From positions 14,030,038 through 14,094,037 of the forward strand of contig CM064569.1 in the NCBI GenBank assembly GCA_032716605.1: 64,000 nt of DNA, in the 5' to 3' direction. Below the pieces are notes generated by a model. That model did no database searches and was not told the origin of the DNA. It saw only the letters and a list, made by a program, of their open reading frames with translations. The position numbers and the translations under genes were made by a program. The DNA is from Paralithodes platypus (Eukaryota; Arthropoda; Malacostraca; Decapoda; Lithodidae). Below, in pieces: positions 23,869-34,339 of this stretch (positions are counted from its first letter, which is position 1; each line of letters starts with the position of its first letter).

Positions 23869-24083
23869 TAATATACCCTCTTCCAAATTGGTAGGCCAGA
23901 AATCATGACACTTAACCTCTGCAACTCAAAAAAGGGCTAGAGCAAATGGGCTGTAAAATGTTCACATATATTCCCTAGCTGACCCTTCCCATATGGTAGA
24001 AATATAAGCTGCATTACTCTAGTCGCTTAAGAGTTACAGGGGTTAATATTGAAGAGTGTTGGCCTACTTCTTTGGAACAGTAT
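23869..24083. mobile_element. MITE family T, copy T4 (diverged)
   Basis: GGTAGGCCAGAAATCATGAC, AACTCAAAAAAGGGCTAGAGC, GGTAGAAATATAAGC and TTAAGAGTTACAGGGG follow the family T order. Ends strongly mutated. Confidence 0.65.
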
Positions 24084-24147
24084 ACTCATCACCCCCATCG
24101 AGCCACACTACTTGCCGAATCAACAGTAAGGGAGGCCTTTTGTGAGT

Positions 24148-24360
24148 TTAACCCACTCAGTATTTGAGGACGTATTTGTTCTGTTATATTGGCTAGCAGT
24201 ATACAATTTTGTTTAGTTTGGGGAATTGTAAAAGTCCAAGGAATAATTGTTAATGTATACTTTACCCAATTGATCCTTAGTGGGCCTTGCTAAGCTAAAT
24301 AATATATTGTAATGACAGCCTTAATAAAGTGAAAAGGCGTCCTAATTCTGAAAGGGTTAA
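24148..24360 (+). mobile_element. MITE family C, copy C6
   Basis: TTAA-flanked: left TTAACCCACTCAGTATTTGAGG, right TCCTAATTCTGAAAGGGTTAA. Interior diverged. Confidence 0.78.
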
Positions 24361-24516
24361 TATAAAGACTCCACCTACTAGTACTGGTGACTTGGCACTA
24401 AAACATAAATGCCCAGCCCAACATTTTTTATTTTTTTTTATTTTTTTTTTATTTTTATTTTTTTTTAACCAATCAGTGCTGGTGGATCTATTGCTCCTGT
24501 GTAAAGTCTTAGCCTA

Positions 24517-24655
24517 AACTAGCTTGACAAGGGACTGGAGTTCTCGAAAAGGGGCTCCACTCCTGATGCTAGTCTTGAGTTGCAGTGTGCTGACTTAATA
24601 ATCCAGAAGGGTTGATAGCCTCTGAAGCCCTATGTTAGCTACTAACTAACTAATT
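24517..24655 (+). repeat. Interspersed repeat I, copy 1
   Basis: ACAAGGGACTGGAGTTCT, CAGTGTGCTGAC, TAATAATCCAGAAGGGTTGA, TAGCCTCTGAAGCCCTA. About 75-80% alike by eye to 42517-42640. Origin unknown. Confidence 0.7.
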
Positions 24656-24769
24656 AGCATGACAGAACTGGTTGAGGAAGCACTGGATGAAATGGACCTC
24701 TACTAATTGAGTTGTCCTGTCATTGTCTACTGCACCACACTTGGGGAAAATGGCGCACTTCCCATGCTG

Positions 24770-25190
24770 ACACATACTGCTTACACCTGCTGACACCAAC
24801 ACCACACTTACTGACACCAATACCACACTTACTGACACCAACACCACACTTACTGACACCAACACCATATCTGTTAACATCATCCACCGTACCTGCAGAT
24901 ACCAACACCATATCTGCTTACACAAGCAACACACTTGATGACACCAACACAACACTTACTGACACCAACACCACACTTACTGACACCAACACCACACTTA
25001 CTGACACCAACACCACACTTACTGACACCAACATCACACTTACTGACACCAGCACCATACTTACTGACACCAACACCACATATGCTGACACCAACACCAT
25101 ACACCTTCCGACACCAACACCACTCCTGCTAACAACATCCACTGCACCTGCAGATACCAACACCACATTTGCTCACACCAATAACAGACC
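24770..25190. repeat. 21-bp minisatellite (TGACACCAACACCACACTTAC)
   Basis: Two blocks (24788-24870 and 24935-25105) of 21-bp units separated by diverged units such as ACCTGCAGATACCAACACC, which itself occurs twice (24892, 25147). Shares the word TGACACCAA with the next array. Confidence 0.88.
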
Positions 25191-26430
25191 TGTTGACACC
25201 AATGTATCATGACTTTTGACACCAATGTATCATGACTGTTGACACCAATGTATCATGACTGTTGACACCAATGTATCATGACTGTTGACACCAATGTATC
25301 ATGACTGTTGACACCAATGTATCATGACTGTTGACACCAATGTACCATGACTGTTGACACCAATGTATCATGACTGTTGACACCAATGTATCATGACTGT
25401 TGACACCAATGTATCATGACTGTTGACACCAATGTATCATGACTATTGACACCAATGAACCATAACTGTTGACACCAATGTATCATGACTGTTGACACCA
25501 ATGTACCATGACTGTTAACACCAATGTATCATGACTGTTGACACCAATGTATCATGGCTGTTGACACCAATGTATCATGACTGTTGACACCAATGTACCA
25601 TGACTGTTGACACCAATGTACCATGACTGTTGACGCCAATGTATCATGACTGTTGACACCAATTTATCATGGCTGTTGACACCAATGTACCATGACTGTT
25701 GACACCAATGTACCATGACTGTTGACGCCAATGTATCATGACTGTTGACACCAATGTACCATGACTGTTGACGCCAATGTACCATGACTGTTGACACCAA
25801 TGTACCATGCCTGTTGACGCCAATGTATCATGACTGTTGACACCAATGTATCATGGCTGTTGACACCAATGTACCATGGCTGTTGACACCAATGTACCAT
25901 GACTGTTGACGCCAATGTATCATGACTGTTGACACCAATGTACCATGACTGTTGACGCCAATGTACCATGACTGTTGACACCAATGTACCATGAATGTTG
26001 ACACCAATGTATCATGACTGTTCACACCAATGTATCATGACTGTTGACACCAATGTTCCGTGACTGTTGACACCAATGTATCATGTCTGTTGACACCAAT
26101 GTATCATGACTGTTGACACCAATGTATCATGACTGTTGACACCAATGTATCATGACTGTTGACACCAATGTATCATGACTGTTGACACCAATGTATCATG
26201 ACTGTTGACACCAATGTATCATGATTGTTGACACCATTGTATCATGACTGTTGACACCAATGTACCATGTCTGTTGACACCAATGTATCATGACTGTTGA
26301 TACCAATGTATCATGATTGTTGACACCAATGTATCATGATTGTTGACACCAATGTATCATGATTGTTGACACCATTGTATCATGACTGTTGACACCAATG
26401 TACCATGTCTGTTGACACCAATGTTTTATC
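25191..26430. repeat. 23-bp minisatellite, about 53 copies
   Basis: The unit is TGTTGACACCAATGTATCATGAC with C/T at the TATCATG/TACCATG site and ACACC/ACGCC variants. The GCC variants cluster at 25.63-25.97 kb with 184-bp (8-unit) periodicity. Minus-strand open frames are artefacts. Confidence 0.95.
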
Positions 26431-26752
26431 TGCTAACATCACATCTGTATGATAATAATTATGTATATGTGTATAATTATGTATTTGTGTATAATTATGT
26501 ATTTGTGTATAATCATGTATTTGTGTATAATCCAGTAGAATTATTGTGTAAATGTATTGTTTTAGCATCATACATCGTAGGTTGTAATACAACCATAGGT
26601 ATCAGGCATTTGTTTAATTATATTCAACAACAGGATTTATCTTAACAGTATTTATGCTGTATAAAGTGAATTAGAAAAAAATGAATACAATATGGAGGAT
26701 GGGTCATCAGCACAATATTATATATTAACTATTGGTATAATGGTTATTTAAG

Positions 26753-26809
<57 letters not shown>

Positions 26810-27471
26810 CTTATATATATATATACTGTACTGTATATATAACGTTAGATTCTCTTGAATTTTGATCGGCTGGAAGAAGGAGAAAAAGTTGGGTTATGGG
26901 GTAGTCATGCTAGGTTAGGCAATGGATTTTTAAGTCTGTAAATGTATTGCTTGTGCAAGGGAATTGTTTTGTAAGCAGGTTTCTATATTTCACTTTTTGT
27001 CATTAGTAGTAGTATTATCTTTGTTTGAACCTAATTGTATATTTTTACAAAGGGAATTCTGTCTAACGGGAGTTCGACCTACAACTGTGTGTGTGTGGAG
27101 GGGGGGGGGGGGGGCAGTTTTATACAGTTTTGCTATTTATATTAACAATTTATCTGTATTTAATTTAATTTACCTAAGTCCATCGAAACTCCATATGGAA
27201 GTTAAAGAATATCTATGGTTATCTATATGTATTTTATTAATATGTGTATTTATATTTGCAATTAAACATATATTAATTTAAAATGTGATCATACTAAATA
27301 AGAGTTAGGCGTTGGTGTTGAGATAAGTGTGAATGGTATATTAAGGTATAGTTGGTCGCATACATTAACATACACTCCGTGATTGTCAGTATGGAAGGAC
27401 AAATATTATGATTGGATTAGAAATATATTTTTCATGCAGTATTATACTTAAATAATATGACCAATTGACGG
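26431..27471. other. Non-coding, with simple repeats
   Basis: GTGTATAATTATGTATTT repeats (26468-26530), (CT)n at 26755-26806, TA repeat with doubled ACTGT at 26813-26840, and a 12-nt G run near 27102. No gene. Confidence 0.6.
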
Positions 27472-27845
27472 TTAAGGGGACACTGACTGCTTTTTTGGCC
27501 TATAAACTCATTCATTCATAAATTCTTAGTTTCCTCGCTAGACATCCCTCAAACTTAGAAATACATCCCCTAGACCCCCCCCCCCCCCTCAAAATAAATG
27601 TGTAAATTTTTTGGTAGAAAAATTTCCCGGCCGAAGGCCGGTTCCTCTTACAATTACAAGCTCGCTGTCGCTCGCCAGGAAACAATCGAGACCTAATGGC
27701 ACAATATGTCTTAAAATGTATAACGAAATGGGACGAAAGGTGTTAAAATTGCGAAACTAATGGGCCGAACGTCTTATAATCTCAAAAGAAATGGGGCTTA
27801 ACACGAGCGAGATAGGGGACTCGAAATACGACCGTCTCCCCTTAA
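27472..27845 (-). mobile_element. MITE family B, copy B4
   Basis: TTAA both ends. TTTCCTCGCTAGACATCCC on the left, core AATTTCCCGGCCGAAGGCCGG, right end ACCGTCTCCCCTTAA. Confidence 0.88.
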
Positions 27846-27934
27846 ATAGCGAATAATTCTTGTCAGTCAAACACACTCATTTTATTTCTATACCAAAAAG
27901 TCGGATTTTATGCAAATTCATGTAGCCAACTGTA

Positions 27935-28035
27935 CTGTGTGTTCATTGTTTTCTGTTGTGTTGTCCCTATTCTGGCTCTGTCTTGAATCCCCCCCCCAAA
28001 AAAAAAGGAAAAGTGGGGATTGGGCCTTATTTTAT
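27935..28035 (+). repeat. Interspersed repeat G, copy G1
   Basis: TTCATTGTTTTCTGTTGTGT, TGTCCCTATTCTGGCTCTGTC, a C9/A9 run, then AAAAGTGGGGATTGGGCC. The same blocks occur at 45602-45690 and 53825-53955. Possibly the 3' end of an unrecognised retroelement. Confidence 0.7.
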
Positions 28036-28136
28036 GGATGGTATATGGATGGAACTATACATTTTGAGCATTGATATTCATGCAGCTAAGGGCAGAGTCA
28101 CACGAACACATTCTCCACCAATTTTCAAAGAACAAG

Positions 28137-28366
28137 TTCTTGTTCATAGTATTCTGAGGTTCTTGTTCATAGTATTCTGAGGTTCTTGTTCATAGTATTC
28201 TGAGGTTCTTGTTCATAGTATTCTGAGGTTCTTGTTCATAGTATTCTGAGGTTCTTGTTCATAGTATTCTGAGGTTCTTGTTCATAGTATTCTGAGGTTC
28301 TTGTTCATAGTATTCTGAGGTTCTTGTTCATAGTATTCTGAGGTTCTTGTTCATAGTATTCTGAGG
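28137..28366. repeat. 23-bp minisatellite inside J1, 10 copies
   Basis: Perfectly repeated unit with TTCTTGTTCATAGTATTCTG. A single related segment (TTTGTTCTCGTACTATTTCG) occupies the same position in J4 at about 33891. Confidence 0.95.
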
Positions 28367-28381
28367 TTCTTTCGCATTGGA

Positions 28382-28753
28382 TTAAGGGGGGTGACCTGCT
28401 TCTTTTCTCTCCTTTTCTCTCTTTCTCTGGCTTGTATCCATTCGGTCCCATTCAGCCTACTGTTTTAAGACGTTTATCCCCATCTTGGTGTTGATTTCAA
28501 CCTGGCGAGCAATAACGCGCCTGCATTGTATGAAGAAATTCGGCTTCGCCGGAGACATTTTTTGTATCGAAAAATGTACAAATTTAGCCTGCTGTCAAAA
28601 ACATAAAAATATGCTAGCTCGCTACCGCTCGCCAGGAAAAATCGTCACCTGGAAGGGGATACACGTCTTAAAACAGTAGGCTGATTGGGGCCGAATGGAT
28701 ACAAACCAGAGAGAAAGAGGGAAAGAGAGAAAATACGAGGTGGGCCCCCTTAA
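28382..28753 (-). mobile_element. MITE family A, copy A3, nested in J1
   Basis: TTAA both ends; left TTAAGGGGGGTGACCTGC, right GAGGTGGGCCCCCTTAA. Core ATTCGGCTTCGCCGGAGAC hairpin. Confidence 0.9.
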
Positions 28754-28976
28754 GAAACTAGACTCAAGATAGAATATGCTAGATGGCCGGGATTTCTACC
28801 GCTTAAATTTTGAAGTTGTCAGACTTCACTTGCTCGTAAAAATTGACGGTAAAAGCACTCGTGTGACACTACCTCAAGTTTGCTCGTAGAATTGAGTATT
28901 TTTCACCGCGCACTGATTGGATCCCCTCGTACAAATTAGTTAGTCGTACTATAGCGGGTGAGCATGTCGTGAAACA

Positions 28977-29284
28977 TTAAGGTGGGGGGGGTGGGGGGGG
29001 AGGGGGGGGTCAATTTGACCTCTTCTCCCTCATGCTTAGTCCCATTAGTTTATAGACTTTTAAATATTCGCCTCATTTGTTTGGCTATTGTTAGACCTTT
29101 CGTGCCATTTAGGTGCCGATTTATTCCTGGCGAGTCATAGTGAGCCTGTAACGTAGGAGGAACCAGCCTTCGGACGGGGAATTGTTCTGCTCCAAAAATG
29201 CACACATTTATATCGAAGAGGGTTTTGGGGGTATTGTTTTAAGCTTAATGGAGGTCTAGAGAGCAAACTAAAAAAATGCCATAA
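28977..29284 (+). mobile_element. MITE family B, copy B5
   Basis: Left TTAA at 28977; CTCCCTCATGCTTAGTCCC, TTTCGTGCCATTTAGGTG, diverged core, AAGCTTAATGGAGGTCTAG. Right TTAA mutated to ATAA and shared with B6. Confidence 0.8.
28981..29010 (+). other. G-quadruplex-prone tract
   Basis: Three runs of about 8 G separated by single T or A, plus a leading GGT, at the left terminus of MITE B5. Intramolecular quadruplex formation is an inference from the pattern. Confidence 0.6.
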
Positions 29285-29573
29285 GATGGTAGTGCTTGGG
29301 ATTTTGGTCTATATATTTATCTACTAATTTATTTTGGAGTTTCCTCGCTAGACCTCCATCAAGCTTAAAACAAAAATGGATCCCTTATATTTTATTTTTT
29401 AGAAGGAAGCTACCTTTGGCCGGGACATTTTTCTACCGAAAAATGTAAATATTTATCTTGAAAGGGGGTCTAGGGGGTGTTTTTTTAAGCTTGATGGAGG
29501 TCTAGCGAGAAAACTAAATAATACATTAATAAATACATATATATAGGCCAAAAACCAAGCACTACCCCCTTAA
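29281..29573. mobile_element. MITE B6: foldback variant of family B
   Basis: Both arms derive from the right half of B. Left: GGTAGTGCTTGGGATTTTGG, TTTCCTCGCTAGACCTCCATC. Right: GATGGAGGTCTAGCGAG, CCAAAAACCAAGCACTACC, then TTAA. The centre keeps GGCCGGGACATTTTTC and GAAAAATG. Arms are about 90-95 bp and imperfect. Confidence 0.78.
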
Positions 29574-29596
29574 TAATGTACAACCTGGGTAACCAC

Positions 29597-29672
29597 GGGA
29601 TTGGGCCCATACGGGATTGGGCCCACTTAGGTTAGGTTAGGTCAGGTTCCAATCCCGTATGGGCCCAATCCC
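29597..29672. other. Perfect 24-bp inverted repeat with a TTAGG-bearing loop
   Basis: The arm at 29597-29620 (starts GGGATTGGGCCCATACGG) is exactly complementary to 29649-29672. The 28-nt loop contains TTAGG three times in tandem, then TCAGG. Confidence 0.9.
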
Positions 29673-29765
29673 TATGGAACCTACAGCCTGATTACATTGG
29701 AGATATGCTAAAGACGTGAAGCCAGACATCATAAAGCTAAATATGTGGATGATGAATATAAAGTG

Positions 29766-29978
29766 GTTAGCCCATTCAGTACCGGTGACGTCTTTTGCAT
29801 TACATTCTGCAGACTATTAGGCGATATTATTCAGCTTAGGAAGAACCTCTAGCAATAATAAGGCTTCAAACTATCTCAACCATCCCTTTTAACTACCACA
29901 GATCCTTCCTAAGCTGCATAATATCGTATAAATATAGCTAGAATGAATTATATTAGGTCCCTGGTACTCAAATGTTAA
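29766..29978 (+). mobile_element. MITE family C, copy C7
   Basis: Left GTTAGCCCATTCAGTACCGG, GACTATTAGGCGATATTATTC; right GATCCTTCCTAAGCTGCATA, ending AATGTTAA. Well preserved interior. Confidence 0.82.
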
Positions 29979-30030
29979 CTACTAATGGGGGTATAAAGTG
30001 GCTCAATAAGTGGAGGGTGGATGGTGGGGG

Positions 30031-30404
30031 TTAAGGGGGCTAGTACTCGCTTTTTATGGACCCCCGTCTCCCTCATGTTTAGCATATTAGTTTTGAGGTT
30101 TTAAGATATGCGTGCATGCCGTTAGGTTGTTGATTTTAAGACCTTTCGCCCCATTTCTTCGTCAATGTTAAGACCTTTCGTGCCATTTAGGTGTCAATTT
30201 TTTCCTGGCGAGCGATAGCGAGCCTGTAATTTTAGAAGGAACCGGTCTTCGGCCGGGACATTTTTCTACCGAAAAATGTACAAATTTATCTTGAAAGGGG
30301 GTCTAGGGGGTGCTATTTTAAGCTTGATGGAGGTCTAGCGAGGAAACTCAAATATATATAAATTAATAAATACATAGACCAAAAACCAAGCACTACCCCC
30401 TTAA
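30031..30404 (+). mobile_element. MITE family B, copy B7 (reference)
   Basis: Complete, TTAA at both ends. Order: TTAAGGGGGCTAGTACTCGC; CTCCCTCATGTTTAGC; a region of diverged 33-bp sub-repeats on TTTTAAGACCTTTCG; TTAGGTGTC; GGCGAGCGATAGCGAGCC; hairpin CCGGTC-TTC-GGCCGG; hairpin ACATTTTTC-TACC-GAAAAATGT; AAGCTTGATGGAGGTCTAGC; CCAAGCACTACCCCCTTAA. Non-coding. Terminal inverted repeat only about 10-12 bp. Confidence 0.92.
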
Positions 30405-30436
30405 GTGGCCAAATAAATAGAAGTGGATTAAAATTG

Positions 30437-30638
30437 CTAAAGCCGGTATCACACGAGCACTTTTTCCCTCAACACTGGTCTGGCAGCTTATGAGGTCAGC
30501 ATTTTAAGTATTTCGGTTACCTTAATTCATCTACTATCAGTCTAGTTTCCAATACCAGTGTATAATATTCCAGAAATGTTGCCAGACAAATTATTATCGA
30601 ATGTTGACTAAAAAGGCTCTCGTGTGATACCGGCTTAA
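30437..30638. mobile_element. MITE family J, copy J3
   Basis: About 200-bp foldback. Left AGCCGGTATCACACGAGCAC, right CTCTCGTGTGATACCGGCTT. Right end TTAA shared with B8; left end CTAA. Confidence 0.85.
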
Positions 30639-31015
30639 GGCGAGGCAGTTTTTTTTTCGAGTCCTTCTCCTCCCTCATGTTTAGCCCTATTAGTTATGAA
30701 ATTTCAAGACATTCGCCCCATTAGTTTGGCGATTTTCAGACCTTTTGCCCCATTTCTTTGCCAATATTGAGACCTTTCGTGCCATTTAGGTATAGTTTTT
30801 TCCTGACGAGCGATAGCGAGCCTGTATATGAAGAGGAATCGGCCTTCGGCCGGGACATTTTTCTACCGAAAAATGTACATCCTTATATCGAAGAGGGGTC
30901 TTGTGGGTGATTTTTTAAGTTTGATAGAGGTTTAGAGAGCAAACTAAATCCCCTCCTTAAACCATTGAGCCGAACCAGTAAATTATACTGCACAATACCG
31001 TCTGAGCTCCCTTAA
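30635..31015 (+). mobile_element. MITE family B, copy B8 (subfamily II)
   Basis: Begins TTAAGGCGAGGCAGTTTTTT. The core hairpins are complete. The right end differs from B7: CCATTGAGCCGAACCAGTAA, CCGTCTGAGCTCCCTTAA. The same end is found in B17. Confidence 0.9.
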
Positions 31016-31225
31016 GTTTGTAAAGGGGTGTTTTATGTATAAGATGGGTAAATATGTGGATGATGTATTAACTGGATGAATCAAGTTGATGGTGGATAAA
31101 ATGGCTAACTAAGTGGAGGGGTGGATAGTGAATAACATGGGTAAATATGTGGATGGTGGGTATAGTGGTTAAGTAGGTGGAGGGTGGATAGCGAACAAAA
31201 TAGCTAAATAAGTGGAGGGTGGATA

Positions 31226-31660
31226 ATTAACAAAATAAGTGGAGGGGAGGATAGTGAACAAAATAACTTAATAGGTGGAGGGGAGGATAGTGAACAAAAT
31301 AACTTAATAGGTGAAGGGGAGGATAGTGAACAAAATAACTTAATAGGTGGAGGGGAGGATAGTGAACAAAATAACTTAATAGGTGGAGGGGAGGGTAGTG
31401 AACAAAATAACTTACTAGGTGGAGGGGAGGGTAGTGAACAAAATAACTTAATAGGTGGAGGGGAGGGTAGTGAACAAAATAACTTAATAGGTGGAGGGGA
31501 GGGTAGTGAACAAAATAACTTAATAGGTGGAGGGGAGGGTAGTGAACAAAATAACTTACTAGGTGGAGGGGAGGGTAGTGAACAAAATAACTTACTAGGT
31601 GGAGGGGAGGATAGTGAACAAAATAACTTAATAGGTGGAAGGGAGGATAGTGAGCAAAAG
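31226..31660. repeat. 36-bp minisatellite, about 12 copies
   Basis: Unit words ATAGGTGGAGGGGAGG and TAGTGAACAAAATAACTTA. Minus-strand Pro/Leu/Tyr-rich frame is an artefact. Confidence 0.95.
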
Positions 31661-31662
31661 GG

Positions 31663-32139
31663 TTAAGGGGAAACAGACCGTTTTTCTGGACCCCCTTCTC
31701 CCGCGTGTTTAGCATGTTAGTTTTGACATTTTAAGGTCTTTCCTATGTTGAAAGAAAAAAATAATTAACATAAAATAATTTGAGCTGTAAACGGTGTATT
31801 AAGGGAATATTATTTACATTACTTCACCCTGAAAATTAATTATGTTTATAATTCAATAAGCTCGTTCCGTTAGTTTGGCGATTTTGAGACCTTTCGACTA
31901 ATTTTTTGTGTCAATATTAAGACCTTTCGTGCCCTTTAGATGTCGATTTTTTTCCTGGCGAGCGATAGCGAGCCTCTAATTTTAGAAGGAACCGGCCATC
32001 GGCCGGGACATTTTTCTACCGAAATATGGGTCTAGGTTTTGTTTTGTCTAAGCTTGATGGAGGTCTAGGGAGGAAAGTAAAACAAAATACATGAATAAAT
32101 TAATTAATAGACCAAACAAACAGTCACTGTCCCCTTAAT
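31663..32139 (+). mobile_element. MITE family B, copy B9, with a ~120-bp internal insertion
   Basis: TTAA both ends. The family order is broken between about 31735 and 31860 by AT-rich sequence absent from other copies, then continues CTCGTTCCGTTAGTTTGGCG. The hairpin core is followed by a small deletion (ACCGAAATATGGGTCTAGG). Confidence 0.82.
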
Positions 32140-32269
32140 AAAGTGGAGGAGAGTATAGTGAATAAAATTACTATTAATAAAGGGGTGAATAATGAATAAA
32201 GTGGCTAGAAAAGATGGAGGAGTGGAGGGTGACTACAATGGCTAAATAAGTGGAGGGTGAATATGATGT

Positions 32270-32646
32270 TTAAGGGAGCCCACCTCGCTTTTTGTTCTCT
32301 TTCTCTCCCTTTCTCTTTGGCTGGTATCCATTCGGACCCATTCAGCCTACTGGTTTAATACGTTTACCCCCATCCAGGTGTCAATATTTTCCTGGCGAGC
32401 GGTAGCGAGCCAGCATATATGTATTTTTGTTTTAACAGCAAGCTAAATTTGTAAATTTTTGATAGAAAAATTTCTCCGGCAAAGCCGGATTTCTCCATAC
32501 AATTTTGGCTCGCTACCGCTCGCCAGGAAGAAATCGACACCTAGATGGGGATAAACGTCTTAAAACAGTAGGCTGAATGGGGCCGAATGGATACAAGCTA
32601 AAGAGAGAGGGAGAGAAAGAGAAAAAAGCGAGGTGGGCTCCCTTAA
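32270..32646 (+). mobile_element. MITE family A, copy A4
   Basis: TTAA both ends; left TTAAGGGAGCCCACCTCGC, right GCGAGGTGGGCTCCCTTAA, an exactly inverted pair of ends. Core CTCCGGCAAAGCCGG. Confidence 0.92.
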
Positions 32647-32696
32647 GTGGACGGGGAATATTGTATAAGATGGATAAATATATAGATGCTTAAAAT

Positions 32697-33402
32697 GGCT
32701 AACTGTGTGGAGGATGAATAAATGGCTAACTGTGTGGAGGATGAATAAATGGCTAACTGTGTGGAGGATGAATAAATGGCTAACTGTGTGGAGGATGAAT
32801 AAATGGCTAACTGTGTGGAGGATGAATAAATGGCTAACTGTGTGGAGGATGAATAAATGGCTAACTGTGTGGAGGATGAATAAATGGCTAACTGTGTGGA
32901 GGATGAATAAATGGCTAACTGTGTGGAGGATGAATAAATGGCTAACTGTGTGGAGGATGAATAAATGGCTAACTGTGTGGAGGATGAATAAATGGCTAAC
33001 TGTGTGGAGGATGAATAAATGGCTAACTGTGTGGAGGATAAATAAATGGCTAACTGTGTGGAGGATGAATAAATGGCTAACTGTGTGGAGGATGAATAAA
33101 TGGCTAACTGTGTGGAGGATGAATAAATGGCTAACTGTGTGGAGGATGAATAAATGGCTAACTGTGTGGAGGATGAATAAATGGCTAACTGTGTGGAGGA
33201 TGAATAAATGGCTAACTGTGTGGAGGATGAATAAATGGCTAACTGTGTGGAGGATGAATAAATGGCTAACTGTGTGGAGGATGAATAAATGGCTAACTGT
33301 GTGGAGGATGAATAAATGGCTAACTGTGTGGAGGATGAAAAAATGGCTAACTGTGTGGAGGATGAATAAATGGCTAACTGTGTGGAGCATGAATAAATGT
33401 CT
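32697..33402. repeat. 27-bp minisatellite, about 26 copies
   Basis: Unit ATGGCTAACTGTGTGGAGG plus ATGAATAA, nearly identical throughout. The nine-codon repeat frames on both strands are artefacts. Confidence 0.96.
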
Positions 33403-33428
33403 CAATATGTGGATGGTCAATAAAATGG

Positions 33429-33756
33429 TTAAGAGGGTAGTGCTTGTTTTTTTGTTTTGTTTTATATATTAATGTATTTATTATTTTGAGTTTCCTCGCT
33501 AGATCTTCATCATGCTAGACCCCCTTTCAAGATTAGTTTGTAAACATTTTGGTAGAAAAATGTTCTGGCCGAAGGCCGATTCCTTCTAAAATTACAGGCA
33601 CCTAAATAGCACGAAAGGTCTTAATATTGCCAAAGAAATGAGGCGAAAGTTCTCAAAATCGCCAAACTAACGGAACGAACGTCTTAAAATATCAAAACTA
33701 ATATGATAAACATGAGGGAGAAGGGTGTCCAAAGAAAGCGACTACCAGCCCCTTAA
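33429..33756 (-). mobile_element. MITE family B, copy B10
   Basis: TTAA both ends. GTAGTGCTTGTTTTTTTG, TTTCCTCGCTAGATC, core TGTTCTGGCCGAAGGCCG. A deletion removes the GGCTCGCTATCGCTCGCC block after TACAGG. Confidence 0.85.
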
Positions 33757-33840
33757 ATATGGCGAAGGTGAATATAATGGCTATAATGGGCATGGTGTCT
33801 ATAATTGAATGTGGAACACTTGATGCTATATAGTCATGTA

Positions 33841-34055
33841 TAAAGCCGCTATCACACGAGCGATTTTTCCGGCAATTTTCTATGACCAAGTTTGTTCTCG
33901 TACTATTTCGGGACTTTTTGCGCATTGGTATCGGCAATTAAACTGGAGGTAGATTATGTTAGGCGGCTGAATCCTGATAAAGTGTAATTTTTTAAGCTTT
34001 CGGACCATAATTGCCCGTAAAAAGTTCTCGAAATTGCGCTCGTGTGTCTCCGGTG
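33841..34055. mobile_element. MITE family J, copy J4
   Basis: Left AGCCGCTATCACACGAGCG, TTTTTCCGGCAATTTTC; right CTCGAAATTGCGCTCGTGTG. Contains TTTTTGCGCATTGG, the segment shared with J1. Confidence 0.75.
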
Positions 34056-34165
34056 TGAGTATCCTAGGTTCGAGTCCTTGGAGTGCCACATGTATTTGTT
34101 GATTTAATTAATTGAGTTTAGAAGTAAATTTAGTTGGTTGGTGAAAAAATATGAATTAAGTAAGT
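34056..34165 (+). mobile_element. SINE fragment with B-box
   Basis: TAGGTTCGAGTCCTTGGAGT, CCACATGTATT, then GTTGGTTGGTGAAAA. Matches 46740-46865 over about 110 bp. The A-box half is missing. Confidence 0.65.
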
Positions 34166-34339
34166 GAACGGTGTGTAAAGTAGTTAAATAAGTGGAAAGG
34201 TGGATGATGTGTGTGTAATTGGCTAAATAGGTGGAAAGTGTATATAATTACTAAATAATTATGTGGACAAATTGATTACTGAATTATATATATAGGCCTG
34301 GGGAATATATTGAAGGGGTACCCCGGATGGTAAATAAAT

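Larger units (their letters stand above)
28086..28878 (+). mobile_element. MITE family J, copy J1, with an internal array and nested A3
   Basis: Left arm GAGTCACACGAACACATTC and CACCAATTTTC; right arm AAATTGACGGTAAAAGC and ACTCGTGTGACACTACC (inverted, imperfect). Between them lie a 23-bp array, the family J word TTTCGCATTGG (also in J4), and MITE A3. Confidence 0.7.

Noticed and set aside
31227..31715. Minus-strand Pro/His/Tyr-rich frame
   Set aside because: 36-bp array plus the start of MITE B9; no independent coding signal.
32560..33472. Repeated nine-residue peptide frames on both strands
   Set aside because: Direct translation of the 27-bp array; both strands are equally open and run into flanking MITE A4.
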